From: Candidatus Kryptonium sp.
GTDB taxonomy: Bacteria > Bacteroidota > Ignavibacteria > Kryptoniales > Kryptoniaceae
Assembly (NCBI GenBank): GCA_025060635.1
Contig: JANXBN010000001.1
Span: forward strand, 629,284-693,283
DNA: 64,000 nt
Direction: 5' to 3'
Shown here: positions 7,071 to 15,808 of the stretch, piece by piece
Position numbering within the stretch: the stretch's first letter is position 1
Layout of the letters: the number at the start of each line of letters is the position of its first letter
Made by a program: the position numbers and the translations under genes
The notes under the pieces: model-generated
Databases searched by the model: none
What the model was told of the DNA's origin: nothing
Seen by the model: the letters and a program-made list of their open reading frames with translations, nothing else

Positions 7071-9050
7071 TTAATTTTGAATATGGATAATCCTTGCTTT
7101 TCCCCTTGCATGTCCAAGATTAAGCTCAAAATCGTTAAAAAATTGTTCGGCTCCGATTTCCCAAGCTTTATCAAATCCATTGCGAACAAGGGTTGTCTCA
7201 ACAGGTATCCAAATAGTTTCAATTCCGTTTTTATTTTTCATAACGATGTACTTTTTCTCGTTATCTGTTAAATTAACTGCATACTTCTTCTCAATTCCTG
7301 AATCAAATAGAAGATACACATGAGATTCATTCGTTTTCCTCATTGCTTTTACATCAACAAAAGCAACATCAATCCCAGCTGAACCAAGCATTGAAGCATA
7401 AAGAACAACGAGATCATCACAATCGCCCCCGTGGAGTTTCAAAGTTTCACCTGGATACTGAACTCTATCAACACTTACACTTGGATCATTTACATAAGTT
7501 ATAATTTTTGAAAGTTCATCAAATATAAACTTTGCCTGATAAAATTTTCTAAAAATTGGATCTACTTTTTCAAGTGTATCTTTTCGCTCCCAAATTATTC
7601 TTCTCGTCAGTGATAAGATTTCTGGTTCATCAAATCTTAAGAAAAATTTCAAATCTTCAACATTTCCGTTCCAGTCATTTTTACCGCGAAGGGTAATTTT
7701 AACTCTTTTTATCTCATCAGGCATATTTATATGTGATTTAACGCTAAAGGTAATAAAGGACTTGGTTCGCTCCTTTATCTCTGGTTTCCCGAGTCCAATT
7801 GAGGTAAGAATGGGGATCTTTTTTATCTCATGTGGTTTTAGATGAATCTCTTCTGGGTCAGCTTCAACGGTAACGAAATGAGAATTAACCTCAATTTTTG
7901 CGTTCACAGTTTTATCGGAGATATTTTCAATTTCAAGATATCCAATTTTTTTCTTCTCTAACTCATCAAGTAAATGCGGGAAAATTTCGTCCTGAATTGT
8001 TACGCTTTTGATGCGCAGTGTTTTTTCATGCCACTGGCTCATATCTATTGAAACGGAAAATAGCAGTCTATCTCTTATAAATTTATTAAATTCAATATCG
8101 CGAAGAGGCGAAGCAAATATTTCTTCTTGCGTTAATTTACCATCGCTCCATATTGGGGATGTATTTTTAAAGTAGGCAATGTCAAGTTGCAGTGGCCCGA
8201 TTCTAAATCCAACTCCGGATGAAATAGCATTTAAAGTTCCTTTTTCTAAAAAAACTCCAGATCTTAAAAATAAATTTCTAACGGCTTCAATCTCAACTCC
8301 CGATGAAACAGCACCGATAGAGGAAATTTCAAAGCCCACTTTGAAATTTTTTAAATTAATCCCTGCGGAAATTTTAGCCCTATATTTGCTTTGGATTTCA
8401 AGATTTTTAAACTTGTCTGGGAATCCACGATCAAATTTTGAAGATAAATTTTCAATCAAAAAAGCAAATGAAATTTGTGGAGTTGGTTCGTAAAGCATGG
8501 AAACCTTTGAATTTAAAAAAGAAGATTTATAATGCTCTGTTGCAATACCGACAAATGGGAGAGAATCGGTGAATTGAACTTTGTAAACGGTTTCTGATAA
8601 ACTTTGCGATATGAATTGGGTTGATAAACCAACTGAGATTTTATCTAAAGGTTTAAAAGCATACATCAGGGCATAATTTAATGAATAAGTTATCTTTTGC
8701 TGGGATTCGGCTTTTATAATTGAATTTCCTGTGTTTATTGATAGGGTTGATGGAAAAATTAATTCAAGAACAGCACCCGGTGAATAAATGAAACCTATAC
8801 TATGTAAATGGTTCAATCGTTTTGCTATACCAAGCGAGTACATTTTAATTCCTGAATAGTTTGAATAATAACCTGTTAATCCAATGTTCCAATCGTAAAT
8901 CCTTATTAAACCCGCTGGATTTAGCAATGATGATAATACAGAATTTACAAATGGCGAAAATCCAGCGGTCGCAGTTGCTTGCGATGATGTAAAGTTCTGT
9001 GCCACAGCCAGATTGAGCGCTGTGAAAAATAAAATAAGGCGCAGTTTCAT
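7071..9050 (-). CDS. Outer-membrane PorV-like barrel fused to a transglutaminase-like domain
   Basis: 659 residues. The signal peptide ends near MKLRLILFFTALNLAVA. Residues ~25-330 resemble the PorV/UPF0164 type of outer-membrane barrel: an early SSLLNPAGLIRIYDWNIG segment, then alternating amphipathic strands. Residues ~340-470 look like beta-sandwich modules. Residues ~490-659 contain a transglutaminase/papain-like core with LHGGDCDDL (Cys544), NESHVYLLFD (His577) and WIPVETT (Glu618, where the family usually has Asp). A membrane barrel joined to a catalytic thiol domain is unusual. It overlaps the upstream lipoprotein by four bases and precedes the FecR-like gene. Activity and substrate are unknown; protein cross-linking or peptide cleavage at the surface are possibilities. 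Confidence 0.72.
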   Translation of the reverse strand: MKLRLILFFTALNLAVAQNFTSSQATATAGFSPFVNSVLSSLLNPAGLIRIYDWNIGLTGYYSNYSGIKMYSLGIAKRLNHLHSIGFIYSPGAVLELIFPSTLSINTGNSIIKAESQQKITYSLNYALMYAFKPLDKISVGLSTQFISQSLSETVYKVQFTDSLPFVGIATEHYKSSFLNSKVSMLYEPTPQISFAFLIENLSSKFDRGFPDKFKNLEIQSKYRAKISAGINLKNFKVGFEISSIGAVSSGVEIEAVRNLFLRSGVFLEKGTLNAISSGVGFRIGPLQLDIAYFKNTSPIWSDGKLTQEEIFASPLRDIEFNKFIRDRLLFSVSIDMSQWHEKTLRIKSVTIQDEIFPHLLDELEKKKIGYLEIENISDKTVNAKIEVNSHFVTVEADPEEIHLKPHEIKKIPILTSIGLGKPEIKERTKSFITFSVKSHINMPDEIKRVKITLRGKNDWNGNVEDLKFFLRFDEPEILSLTRRIIWERKDTLEKVDPIFRKFYQAKFIFDELSKIITYVNDPSVSVDRVQYPGETLKLHGGDCDDLVVLYASMLGSAGIDVAFVDVKAMRKTNESHVYLLFDSGIEKKYAVNLTDNEKKYIVMKNKNGIETIWIPVETTLVRNGFDKAWEIGAEQFFNDFELNLGHARGKARIIHIQN

Positions 9051-9940
9051 CTGAACTTGACTTTAAAATAAAGTGTTGAGGATGTAAAACTCATTATATT
9101 CTCGGGAAATCCTGGAATGTTTATATTTCTTTTACGCCCTTGAACTATGCTGAATATGAGATAGCTCTGTCTGTATTCGTTTGGTATAAGATTTACGATG
9201 CTTGAATCAATTTTAATTTTTTGAGTGAATAAGTTTTTGAACTTCAAAATCATTATCGGTTTTATAATAGATTCATTTTCCTGATATAATGGCACACTTA
9301 CGATGATATCCAGGGAATCGGCTCTTGATTTAAGCTTAAGTTTCAAACCTTTCCCAGCATGCTCCGGTAAACCTTCAAGTTCCTTTTTATCAGGTGTTTC
9401 AAGTTCAAAGACTCGTTCTGAGCCTGATTTATCAATGATTTTAAATCTGTGTTTTGCGGAATGTTTAAAATTAAAGTTGACCATCTTAAGTTTGTATTCA
9501 ATACCATAACTTGTGTCCATCCAACCATGATAATGTGAAGGTGTTCTTATTTTTCTTATTGATTTTTCAAGTTTTGTGTTTTCAACATAAATGTCTCCAA
9601 TGTCAAGACCTCTTCTTTCACGCCAGCGTCCCATGTTTATGGGTGGTGAGTTTATATCGCGAAAGAGAGCATATGCGAAAGTTGTGTCATATTTATTTCC
9701 AAGGTCATCTATAAATTGGGAGTAGCTTAACATAATTAAACTGGGTGGACGCATAGTCTCAGAAGTTAAAAGACCTGTTTGCGCTGGATTTAAAAACTCA
9801 ACGATTGATTCTGTTTCGTCAAGATATACAACTTCAACTTTAAAGTTTTCTTCCTCGGGCGGTGTTATTATTATAGAATCCTTTCCACATCCGAACAAGA
9901 CAATTAGAGAAACTATGTAATGAAATGGAAATTTTTTCAT
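9047..9940 (-). CDS. Lipoprotein of unknown function
   Basis: 297 residues. A type II signal peptide ends in the lipobox VLFGCG, so the mature protein is a lipid-anchored envelope protein. The remainder is rich in beta strands and polar residues (for example YHGWMDTSYGIEYKLKMVNF). I recognise no family. It is the first gene of the minus-strand operon that continues into the barrel-transglutaminase protein, with which it overlaps by four bases. It may therefore be a partner or substrate of that protein, but this is inferred from position only. Confidence 0.7.
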   Translation of the reverse strand: MKKFPFHYIVSLIVLFGCGKDSIIITPPEEENFKVEVVYLDETESIVEFLNPAQTGLLTSETMRPPSLIMLSYSQFIDDLGNKYDTTFAYALFRDINSPPINMGRWRERRGLDIGDIYVENTKLEKSIRKIRTPSHYHGWMDTSYGIEYKLKMVNFNFKHSAKHRFKIIDKSGSERVFELETPDKKELEGLPEHAGKGLKLKLKSRADSLDIIVSVPLYQENESIIKPIMILKFKNLFTQKIKIDSSIVNLIPNEYRQSYLIFSIVQGRKRNINIPGFPENIMSFTSSTLYFKVKFR

Positions 9941-9989
9941 TGGTTTTAATATTGTTGTTTTTCTTACTTTAAATTAAAAAGTATAAATT

Positions 9990-10022
9990 AAAAAAGTGCA
10001 AAGCCCAGCTTAAGCTGAGCTT
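9990..10022 (-). terminator. Rho-independent terminator after the 10050-10838 lipoprotein gene
   Basis: Read on the minus strand, AAGCTCAGC and GCTGGGCTT form a 9-bp stem (one G-T pair) around a TTAA loop (10001-10022). It is followed after four bases by a run of six T (9990-9995). It lies ~28 bases past the stop codon of the lipoprotein gene and 50 bases before the next minus-strand gene, so it should separate the two transcription units. Confidence 0.85.
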
Positions 10023-10049
10023 CACACCGATAAGCTGCGCCCTCAGCGC

Positions 10050-10838
10050 TCAATCTGGTTTGCCATCTCTATTTCTATCCTTGCCACCTCGCGATTTGCT
10101 TTTTAATGAGTGAACAATGTTTGCTATTATCTTGCCGTGGTTGCCAGGGTCGCTTGGATCAAGGATTCTTCCTGTAAATGGATCAATAAACCATGAAGTT
10201 AAATCAAAAATAAGAACATACGGTATATTTCTGTCGGTTTCCGTAATTGTGAAATTACCTTTAATTTTGAACTCTATATTAACTTTGCCAGTTGTGAAGA
10301 TAAAATCTTTCCAAGCACCACTTTGATAAATTTTCCCTTTAACATAAATACTCTTTCCAAGGAATGAGTCGGGTATTGCAGGATTTACTTGTAAATCATA
10401 TGGAACAATTGCGTGCACTTTAAATTTTATACCATTATAGTTCCCTGGTGGTAAACTATCAATACCAATCGGTGTTGGCTCGTTGTTTCGCAATCTTACA
10501 AAAAATGGTCCTTTAAATCTTATAGTTGGGTCATTATCAATTCGTCTCATTTTCTCGCGAAGTCTATTCATATCTTGATCATCCCAGAGAGAATCTTCCT
10601 TAACAGTATCAATGTTTTGTTTAAATTGTATCCAACGAAGGACAATTATGGCAAAGTCAATCTTGATTGAATCAACCTGCTCAAATCCCTTAGCAAAAGT
10701 TATAGCGCCTGTTGTTTCTCCTTTTAGAGTAAGTTCAACTGGGACGGAACTTGTTGCTGATGGTTCAGTTCCTTTTGTGCAGCCATTGATTGAAATTGCG
10801 AAGATAATCAAGGTAAGGGTAAATAATTTTTTCAACAT
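10050..10838 (-). CDS. Lipoprotein, DUF4382-like
   Basis: 262 residues with a lipoprotein signal peptide (MLKKLFTLTLIIFAISINGC, Cys at the lipobox). The body resembles surface lipoproteins of the DUF4382 type: a GAITFAKGFEQVDSIKID strand region, then LPPGNYNGIKFKV, a phrase typical of that family, and later beta strands. The C-terminal tail ends in a calcium-loop-like DRNRDGKPD. The ATG at 10838 is chosen over an upstream in-frame TTG (10850) because it begins directly at the basic signal-peptide start. It lies downstream of the CHASE2 sigma54 activator on the same strand, with a possible sigma54 promoter between them. Specific function unknown. Confidence 0.72.
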   Translation of the reverse strand: MLKKLFTLTLIIFAISINGCTKGTEPSATSSVPVELTLKGETTGAITFAKGFEQVDSIKIDFAIIVLRWIQFKQNIDTVKEDSLWDDQDMNRLREKMRRIDNDPTIRFKGPFFVRLRNNEPTPIGIDSLPPGNYNGIKFKVHAIVPYDLQVNPAIPDSFLGKSIYVKGKIYQSGAWKDFIFTTGKVNIEFKIKGNFTITETDRNIPYVLIFDLTSWFIDPFTGRILDPSDPGNHGKIIANIVHSLKSKSRGGKDRNRDGKPD

Positions 10839-10883
10839 GGCAATTTGCAAACTTTGTTTTTAAAGTTCTCACAAAATAATTAA

Positions 10884-10899
10884 AACAATTAATATGCCA
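10884..10899 (-). promoter_or_regulatory. Candidate sigma54 promoter (-24/-12) for the 10050-10838 lipoprotein gene
   Basis: On the minus strand the sequence is TGGCATATTAATTGTT. It matches the sigma54 pattern TGGCAC-N5-TTGC at TGGCA and TTG, with correct spacing, but has GT in place of GC at -12. It lies ~46 bases upstream of the lipoprotein start and just downstream of a sigma54 activator gene. Match quality is moderate and chance occurrence in AT-rich DNA is possible. Confidence 0.35.
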
Positions 10900-10981
10900 G
10901 TTGCACAATAGAGCAAACTGATTATTTTTCAATTACTATTTCAGAATCTAAATGCTTGGTTTGATTTTGAATTTGCTGGGT

Positions 10982-13630
10982 TTAAAAATTCCCATCATTT
11001 ATCCCCAATTTCTCAGTGGTGATTTCCCCCTTTTTAAATCTCATAGCGAATTCCTCAAGATAAAAATGGTATCTGGCAGGTAAGTTTTTGTATTTTAACC
11101 TAATTATAGATCTAATTTCCTCTTCTGATTTACAGTTGGCTATGTTTTCAATAAAGTTATGTATATAATCAGCGATTTTCTTTTTAAGTCTTTCTAATGC
11201 CTCGGGGTCATTTCCGGTGATTTTTAATGATGCTTTATTTATGTCAAATTTGGATTCATATAAATTCTTGAAGCAGAGTCCGCGAAGGTATTCTCCAACA
11301 GTTCCTCTGTTTAGTCCAAGTTCATTTGCGGTTTCGGAGATAGAGCTGTGAGAAAATTTTTTCTCGCGAAGCAATGTTAAAATTTCTTCTTCTATATCTA
11401 TTTTACCTTTTGCTGACTTTGCAATTTCCTCTGGTAGATCTTTAAGTTGAATTAATTTTCTTCCTTCAGATTTTGCAAATATAATTGCTCTTTTTACTGC
11501 ATTTTCAAGTTGTCTTACATTTCCTGGCCATTCGTAATTTAAAAACGCAATCATTACAGCTGAGGAAAACTTCATATCATTTGCTTTAAATTTTTTTAAA
11601 AAATGTTCAGCGAGGAATCTTATGTCTTCCTTTCTCTCGCGTAGCGGAGGAATATGAATTCTTACAACATTTAATCTGTAGTAAAGATCTTCTCTGAAGT
11701 TTCCTTCTCTTAGTGCTTTTTCAATATCGCGATTTGTTGCTGCAATAATTCTAACATTAACCTTTAAAGTTTCAACTCCACCGATCCTATTAAATTCCCC
11801 GGATTGAATGATTCTTAGGATCTTTGCTTGAAATGATTCGGTTGTTTCAGCGATTTCGTCTAAAAATATCGTTCCACCGTCAGCTATTTCAAATAAACCT
11901 TTTTTTCTTTGAACTGCCCCTGTAAAAGCTCCCTTTTCGTGCCCGAAAAGTTCACTTTCAAGTAGTGTTTCTGGAATGGCAGAGCAATTTATAGTGATAA
12001 ATTTTTTATCTTTTCGTTCGCTCAACTTATGTATCGCCATTGCTACAAGCTCTTTTCCAACGCCGTTTTCTCCAGTTATCAAAACTGGAACATCTGATGG
12101 AGCAACTTTTTTGATAATTGAAATTATTTCTTCCATTTTTCCACCTTTTGAAAAAACTATCCCCTCAAATTCATCCTTCTCTGTTTCGTCAGTGAGGTTG
12201 AATTCAGATAAATCTTCAAATTTTGATGTTAATTCTTTCATTTCGCTATAAGTTTTTTCAAGATTCTTAATAGCCTCATTGCGTTCAGCAGCGATTTTCA
12301 AATTTTCAATTTGTTCTTGCAGATCAATTATTTTTAACTCCTTCTCTTTGATCATATCCTCAATTTTCCTTTTCTCTTCATTAAATTTGATCATTTTTTG
12401 TCGTTCAATTTCAAAGTTATAAATGACACCTGCGAACAACGAGAATAATCCCGCAAAAATGGGATAAATAGGAACCGAAATGCCAAGTTTAAATAAGAAA
12501 AGCAAAACAAGCAATAAAGCAGAAATTACAGCGGATTGAAATAGCAAAATTCTGAAAACAGTTGAGATATGTTCAAGTGAAAGCAGATGTAATATCAATA
12601 AGGAGAAAAGCAAAGATATGGCAAAATTTAAAATCAGAGTGGTTTCAGTTAAAAATTTTTTCTGAACAATTGTATTAAGCGCCATAATATGAAGTCCGGT
12701 GGTTGGAAATTTATCTTGGAATGGAGTTTTTATAGTTTGTCCAAGTGCTTCGCTGTAAATGCCAATGAATACAATTTTATCTTTAAAATTATCCAAATCA
12801 ATTTCAGGTTCAATTCCAGATTTGATCGCGTCGTAAGATTTTATGAAATCAAGAATTGAATACATTTTTAAAGCATCTGTCCCACCAGTGTAATTTATCA
12901 ACATTGTTCCGTTTTTTAGAGGTATCTTAACATCGCCAAGGATGATTGAACTTTCAAAAACTTTTATTGAATCCCGAGGAATGCCGTAATATGTCCGTGC
13001 GAGCTCGAGAGAGATAGAAGGCAAATATAAATCTTGAGCAACTTGAACAAGCAAGGGGATTTCATAACGAGAATCATTTTGAATATAATTTAAGTGTCCT
13101 AATCCTGCACAGCTCTTAAGAAGCTCATCAAATGGAAGTCGGAAATTTGTACCTTTGTGGAAATTTAAGCTTTGAACATTAGACTTTATCAAAAATTTTT
13201 TAAGTGATTCTGGGAAATGAATCTCATTGTGGTTTGATCTCTCAAGGTTTGTAAAACTCCCACCAAGATAAACTCTATTTGAATTTTTCACAATCAATAC
13301 AAGAAGGTTGTCCCTCTCAGGATAATCTGGGTTTTTATCAGTTAGCAATATATCAAGCATGATCGCCTTGACATTTAATTGAGTAAGTAGGTCGATTAAG
13401 AGTGCATAGTATGTTCTTTTCAGTGGATAGCCGCCAAGCGAATGAATTGCATTATCATCAATGTAGAGAAATACGAGCGAGGTATCAACATGTTGTTGCC
13501 CACGAAATTTAAATTTCAATTCGTTAAAAAATGAATCCAAAGTATCAAATATCGGGATCCTCATAAGCTCAATTGTGAGAGTCATTAAAGAAACCGATAA
13601 TGCGATAATGAGTTTATGTTTGGCTTTCAT
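10982..13630 (-). CDS. Membrane-bound sigma54 activator with extracytoplasmic CHASE2 domain
   Basis: 882 residues. An N-terminal membrane helix (~7-23) leads to a large extracytoplasmic CHASE2 sensor (~30-320; FLYIDDNAIHSLGGYPLKR, later NFKDKIVFIGIYSEALGQ). Three membrane helices follow (~332-352, 360-382, 386-405), then a coiled coil (~408-475). A sigma54 AAA+ domain (~490-720) has Walker A GENGVGKE (520-527), the sigma54-contacting GAFTGA loop (567-572) and Walker B GGTIFLDEI. The C-terminus carries an HTH-like segment (ISETANELGLNRGTVGEY) and ~90 further residues. CHASE2 usually sits on histidine kinases, cyclases or serine/threonine kinases, so this is a one-piece transmembrane sensor-activator. 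The signal is unknown. Confidence 0.88.
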   Translation of the reverse strand: MKAKHKLIIALSVSLMTLTIELMRIPIFDTLDSFFNELKFKFRGQQHVDTSLVFLYIDDNAIHSLGGYPLKRTYYALLIDLLTQLNVKAIMLDILLTDKNPDYPERDNLLVLIVKNSNRVYLGGSFTNLERSNHNEIHFPESLKKFLIKSNVQSLNFHKGTNFRLPFDELLKSCAGLGHLNYIQNDSRYEIPLLVQVAQDLYLPSISLELARTYYGIPRDSIKVFESSIILGDVKIPLKNGTMLINYTGGTDALKMYSILDFIKSYDAIKSGIEPEIDLDNFKDKIVFIGIYSEALGQTIKTPFQDKFPTTGLHIMALNTIVQKKFLTETTLILNFAISLLFSLLILHLLSLEHISTVFRILLFQSAVISALLLVLLFLFKLGISVPIYPIFAGLFSLFAGVIYNFEIERQKMIKFNEEKRKIEDMIKEKELKIIDLQEQIENLKIAAERNEAIKNLEKTYSEMKELTSKFEDLSEFNLTDETEKDEFEGIVFSKGGKMEEIISIIKKVAPSDVPVLITGENGVGKELVAMAIHKLSERKDKKFITINCSAIPETLLESELFGHEKGAFTGAVQRKKGLFEIADGGTIFLDEIAETTESFQAKILRIIQSGEFNRIGGVETLKVNVRIIAATNRDIEKALREGNFREDLYYRLNVVRIHIPPLRERKEDIRFLAEHFLKKFKANDMKFSSAVMIAFLNYEWPGNVRQLENAVKRAIIFAKSEGRKLIQLKDLPEEIAKSAKGKIDIEEEILTLLREKKFSHSSISETANELGLNRGTVGEYLRGLCFKNLYESKFDINKASLKITGNDPEALERLKKKIADYIHNFIENIANCKSEEEIRSIIRLKYKNLPARYHFYLEEFAMRFKKGEITTEKLGINDGNF

Positions 13631-13791
13631 CGTTAGTTTTGAGTATCTTAACGGATCTTGAATTTTAATTTAAAAAGCACTTTTTAGTTTTTCAAGGTAA
13701 GATAGCTTGGAAATATGAACTTTGTTTTTAAATGCTCATTTTGTAAATTTAAATCAAAATCACCATCAAAAATCAATGAATTCTCGCAAGG

Positions 13792-15153
13792 ATGAGTGAA
13801 AACAGGAAAATTTACATAGAAACATATGGATGTCAGATGAATTTCGCAGATTCTGAGATCGTTCTCGGGATCATGAAAAAACATGGCTATACGCTTACAG
13901 ATGACGCTTCAAAAGCGGATGTGATACTTGTAAATACTTGCAGTGTAAGAGAACACGCTGAGCAAAGGGTTATAGGAAGGTTGAGTTCCTTTTTAAGATA
14001 CAAAAGAAAAAATCCTAACCTTGTCATTGGGGTTCTCGGGTGCATGGCGGAAAGATTGAAGAAAAAACTTATAGAAGAAGAAAATCTCGCTGATATAGTT
14101 GTCGGTCCAGACGAATATAGGAAACTACCACAACTTGTGAACGATGCTTTCTTTGGGCATAAGGGGATCGCTGTAAAATTATCAAGAGTTGAAACATATG
14201 ACGATATAACTCCTTTAAGGACAGATGGGATAAGCGCGTGGATTACAGTCATGAGAGGGTGTGATAAATTCTGCACATTTTGCGTTGTTCCGTTTACAAG
14301 GGGGAGGGAAAGAAGCAGACCACTTGAAAGTATAGTCAAGGAAGTTGAGATGCTCTCTGCACAGGGATATAAAGAAGTCACATTGCTTGGTCAAAATGTT
14401 AATTCTTATCGTGATGGAAATTATGATTTTGCGGACTTGCTTTCGGCTGTTGCTCAAGTTGATAGAAATATGAGAATTAGATTTGTAACATCACATCCGA
14501 AAGATATGTCTGATAAATTGATTCAAACAATAGCTGAACATCCAAACATCTGCAATTACATTCATCTTCCTGTGCAATCTGGCTCTGATAGAATTCTTGA
14601 GTTAATGAACAGAACTTATGATAGAAAACATTATTTGAACCTCGTTAAAAAAATAAGGGATATGATCCCCGGAGTTAGTCTGTCAACCGATATAATTGCT
14701 GGATTCCCAACGGAGACGGAAGAAGATCACAAGATGACATTGAGTTTGCTTGAGGAAGTCAGATTTGATGGCGCATTTATGTTCAAGTATTCTCCACGGG
14801 AAGGGACCAAGGCATATGAAATGGGTGACGATGTTCCTGATGAAGTAAAAATAAGAAGGTTAAACGAGATAATAGAACTTCAGCAGAAAATTTCATATGA
14901 AATTAATCAAGGTTTGATAGGAACTGATGTTGAAGTTTTGGTTGAAGGCGAGAGCAAACGTTCTTCTGACCAATGGATGGGGAGAACTGATACTAACAAA
15001 GTTGTTATCTTCCCGAAGATCAAGGAAATAAAACCAGGGGATTATATCATTGTTCGTATAAATAGAGCAACTTCTGCAACTTTATTTGGTGATATAGTTA
15101 AAATCCTTCATGAAAAAAACAATTCTGAAAATATCCCTGCTTCTGTTAATTAA
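13792..15153 (+). CDS. miaB: tRNA-2-methylthio-N6-dimethylallyladenosine synthase MiaB
   Basis: 453 residues, full length for the family. The N-terminal domain binds one iron-sulfur cluster through Cys14 (YGCQMN), Cys50 (NTCSVRE) and Cys84 (GVLGCMAER). The radical-SAM core has RGCDKFCTFCVVP (Cys157, 161, 164). A C-terminal TRAM domain (~380-440) binds tRNA. MiaB adds the 2-methylthio group to modified A37 of tRNAs reading UNN codons. The opening YIETYGCQMNFADSE and the cysteine arrangement favour MiaB over MtaB or RimO. The gene starts the plus-strand run 13792-19873, and its last 44 bases overlap the next gene. Confidence 0.96.
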   Translation: MSENRKIYIETYGCQMNFADSEIVLGIMKKHGYTLTDDASKADVILVNTCSVREHAEQRVIGRLSSFLRYKRKNPNLVIGVLGCMAERLKKKLIEEENLADIVVGPDEYRKLPQLVNDAFFGHKGIAVKLSRVETYDDITPLRTDGISAWITVMRGCDKFCTFCVVPFTRGRERSRPLESIVKEVEMLSAQGYKEVTLLGQNVNSYRDGNYDFADLLSAVAQVDRNMRIRFVTSHPKDMSDKLIQTIAEHPNICNYIHLPVQSGSDRILELMNRTYDRKHYLNLVKKIRDMIPGVSLSTDIIAGFPTETEEDHKMTLSLLEEVRFDGAFMFKYSPREGTKAYEMGDDVPDEVKIRRLNEIIELQQKISYEINQGLIGTDVEVLVEGESKRSSDQWMGRTDTNKVVIFPKIKEIKPGDYIIVRINRATSATLFGDIVKILHEKNNSENIPASVN

Positions 15154-15808
15154 TTACGCTTTTGCGCAAGAGGTTGATATAAGTAGATACCTTTATCTTT
15201 TAAGGCTCGGAGATATTGAAAGCGTTAGAAACGCTGTTGATAGTTTAAAGAAGATTTATCCGAATTCGGTTAATTTGAGATATCTTGAAGCGAACTTAAT
15301 GCAAGATGGGGAACAAGCACTAAAAGTTTACTACGACATCGCTTTAACTCATCCAGATAATGAATATTCTGATGATGCGCTTTTGAGGGTTTTTCAGTTT
15401 TATTATGCCAAGGGTGAATACGAACAGGCAAAGAAGGAACTTGAGAGATTGAAGAAACTTTATCCGTCATCTCCATATGCGGGAATAAAAGTTCGTTTTC
15501 CAGAGGTTTCAGCAACTTCAATAGATGATAAATCAGGTAAGAAGCCTTCTGAATCAAAAGTTGATTGCAATTATTCATTGCAAGTTGGGGCTTTTCTGGA
15601 TAGGAAAAACGCAGAAAGGGAACGGGAATTTTTTGAAAGCAGGGGATATGGGGTGGAAGTTCATACAAAATTTAAAGATGGGAAACAGTTTTTCGTTGTA
15701 TGGGTTGGATGTTTTTATGATAGAGAAGAAGCTGACGCTGTGAAAAGAGATATTAAAAGAAGGTTTGGTAAAGAAAGTTTTATCATTTCAACGCTGGAGT
15801 TGAGATGA
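15110..15808 (+). CDS. Exported SPOR-domain protein with TPR-like helices
   Basis: 232 residues. A signal peptide (MKKTILKISLLLLINYAFA) is followed by helical TPR-like repeats (~22-130; YAKGEYEQAKKELERLKKLYPSSPYA). A SPOR domain (~152-228; YSLQVGAFLDRKNAERE and FVVWVGCFYDREEAD) binds glycan strands lacking stem peptides, typically at the division septum. The start lies 44 bases inside miaB; it is kept because it alone supplies a complete signal peptide. The stop overlaps the next gene by four bases. Confidence 0.85.
   Translation: MKKTILKISLLLLINYAFAQEVDISRYLYLLRLGDIESVRNAVDSLKKIYPNSVNLRYLEANLMQDGEQALKVYYDIALTHPDNEYSDDALLRVFQFYYAKGEYEQAKKELERLKKLYPSSPYAGIKVRFPEVSATSIDDKSGKKPSESKVDCNYSLQVGAFLDRKNAEREREFFESRGYGVEVHTKFKDGKQFFVVWVGCFYDREEADAVKRDIKRRFGKESFIISTLELR

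Noticed and set aside
13684-13884. Minus-strand open frame over the miaB start
   Set aside because: It overlaps the well-supported start of miaB and its protein has no family-like features.
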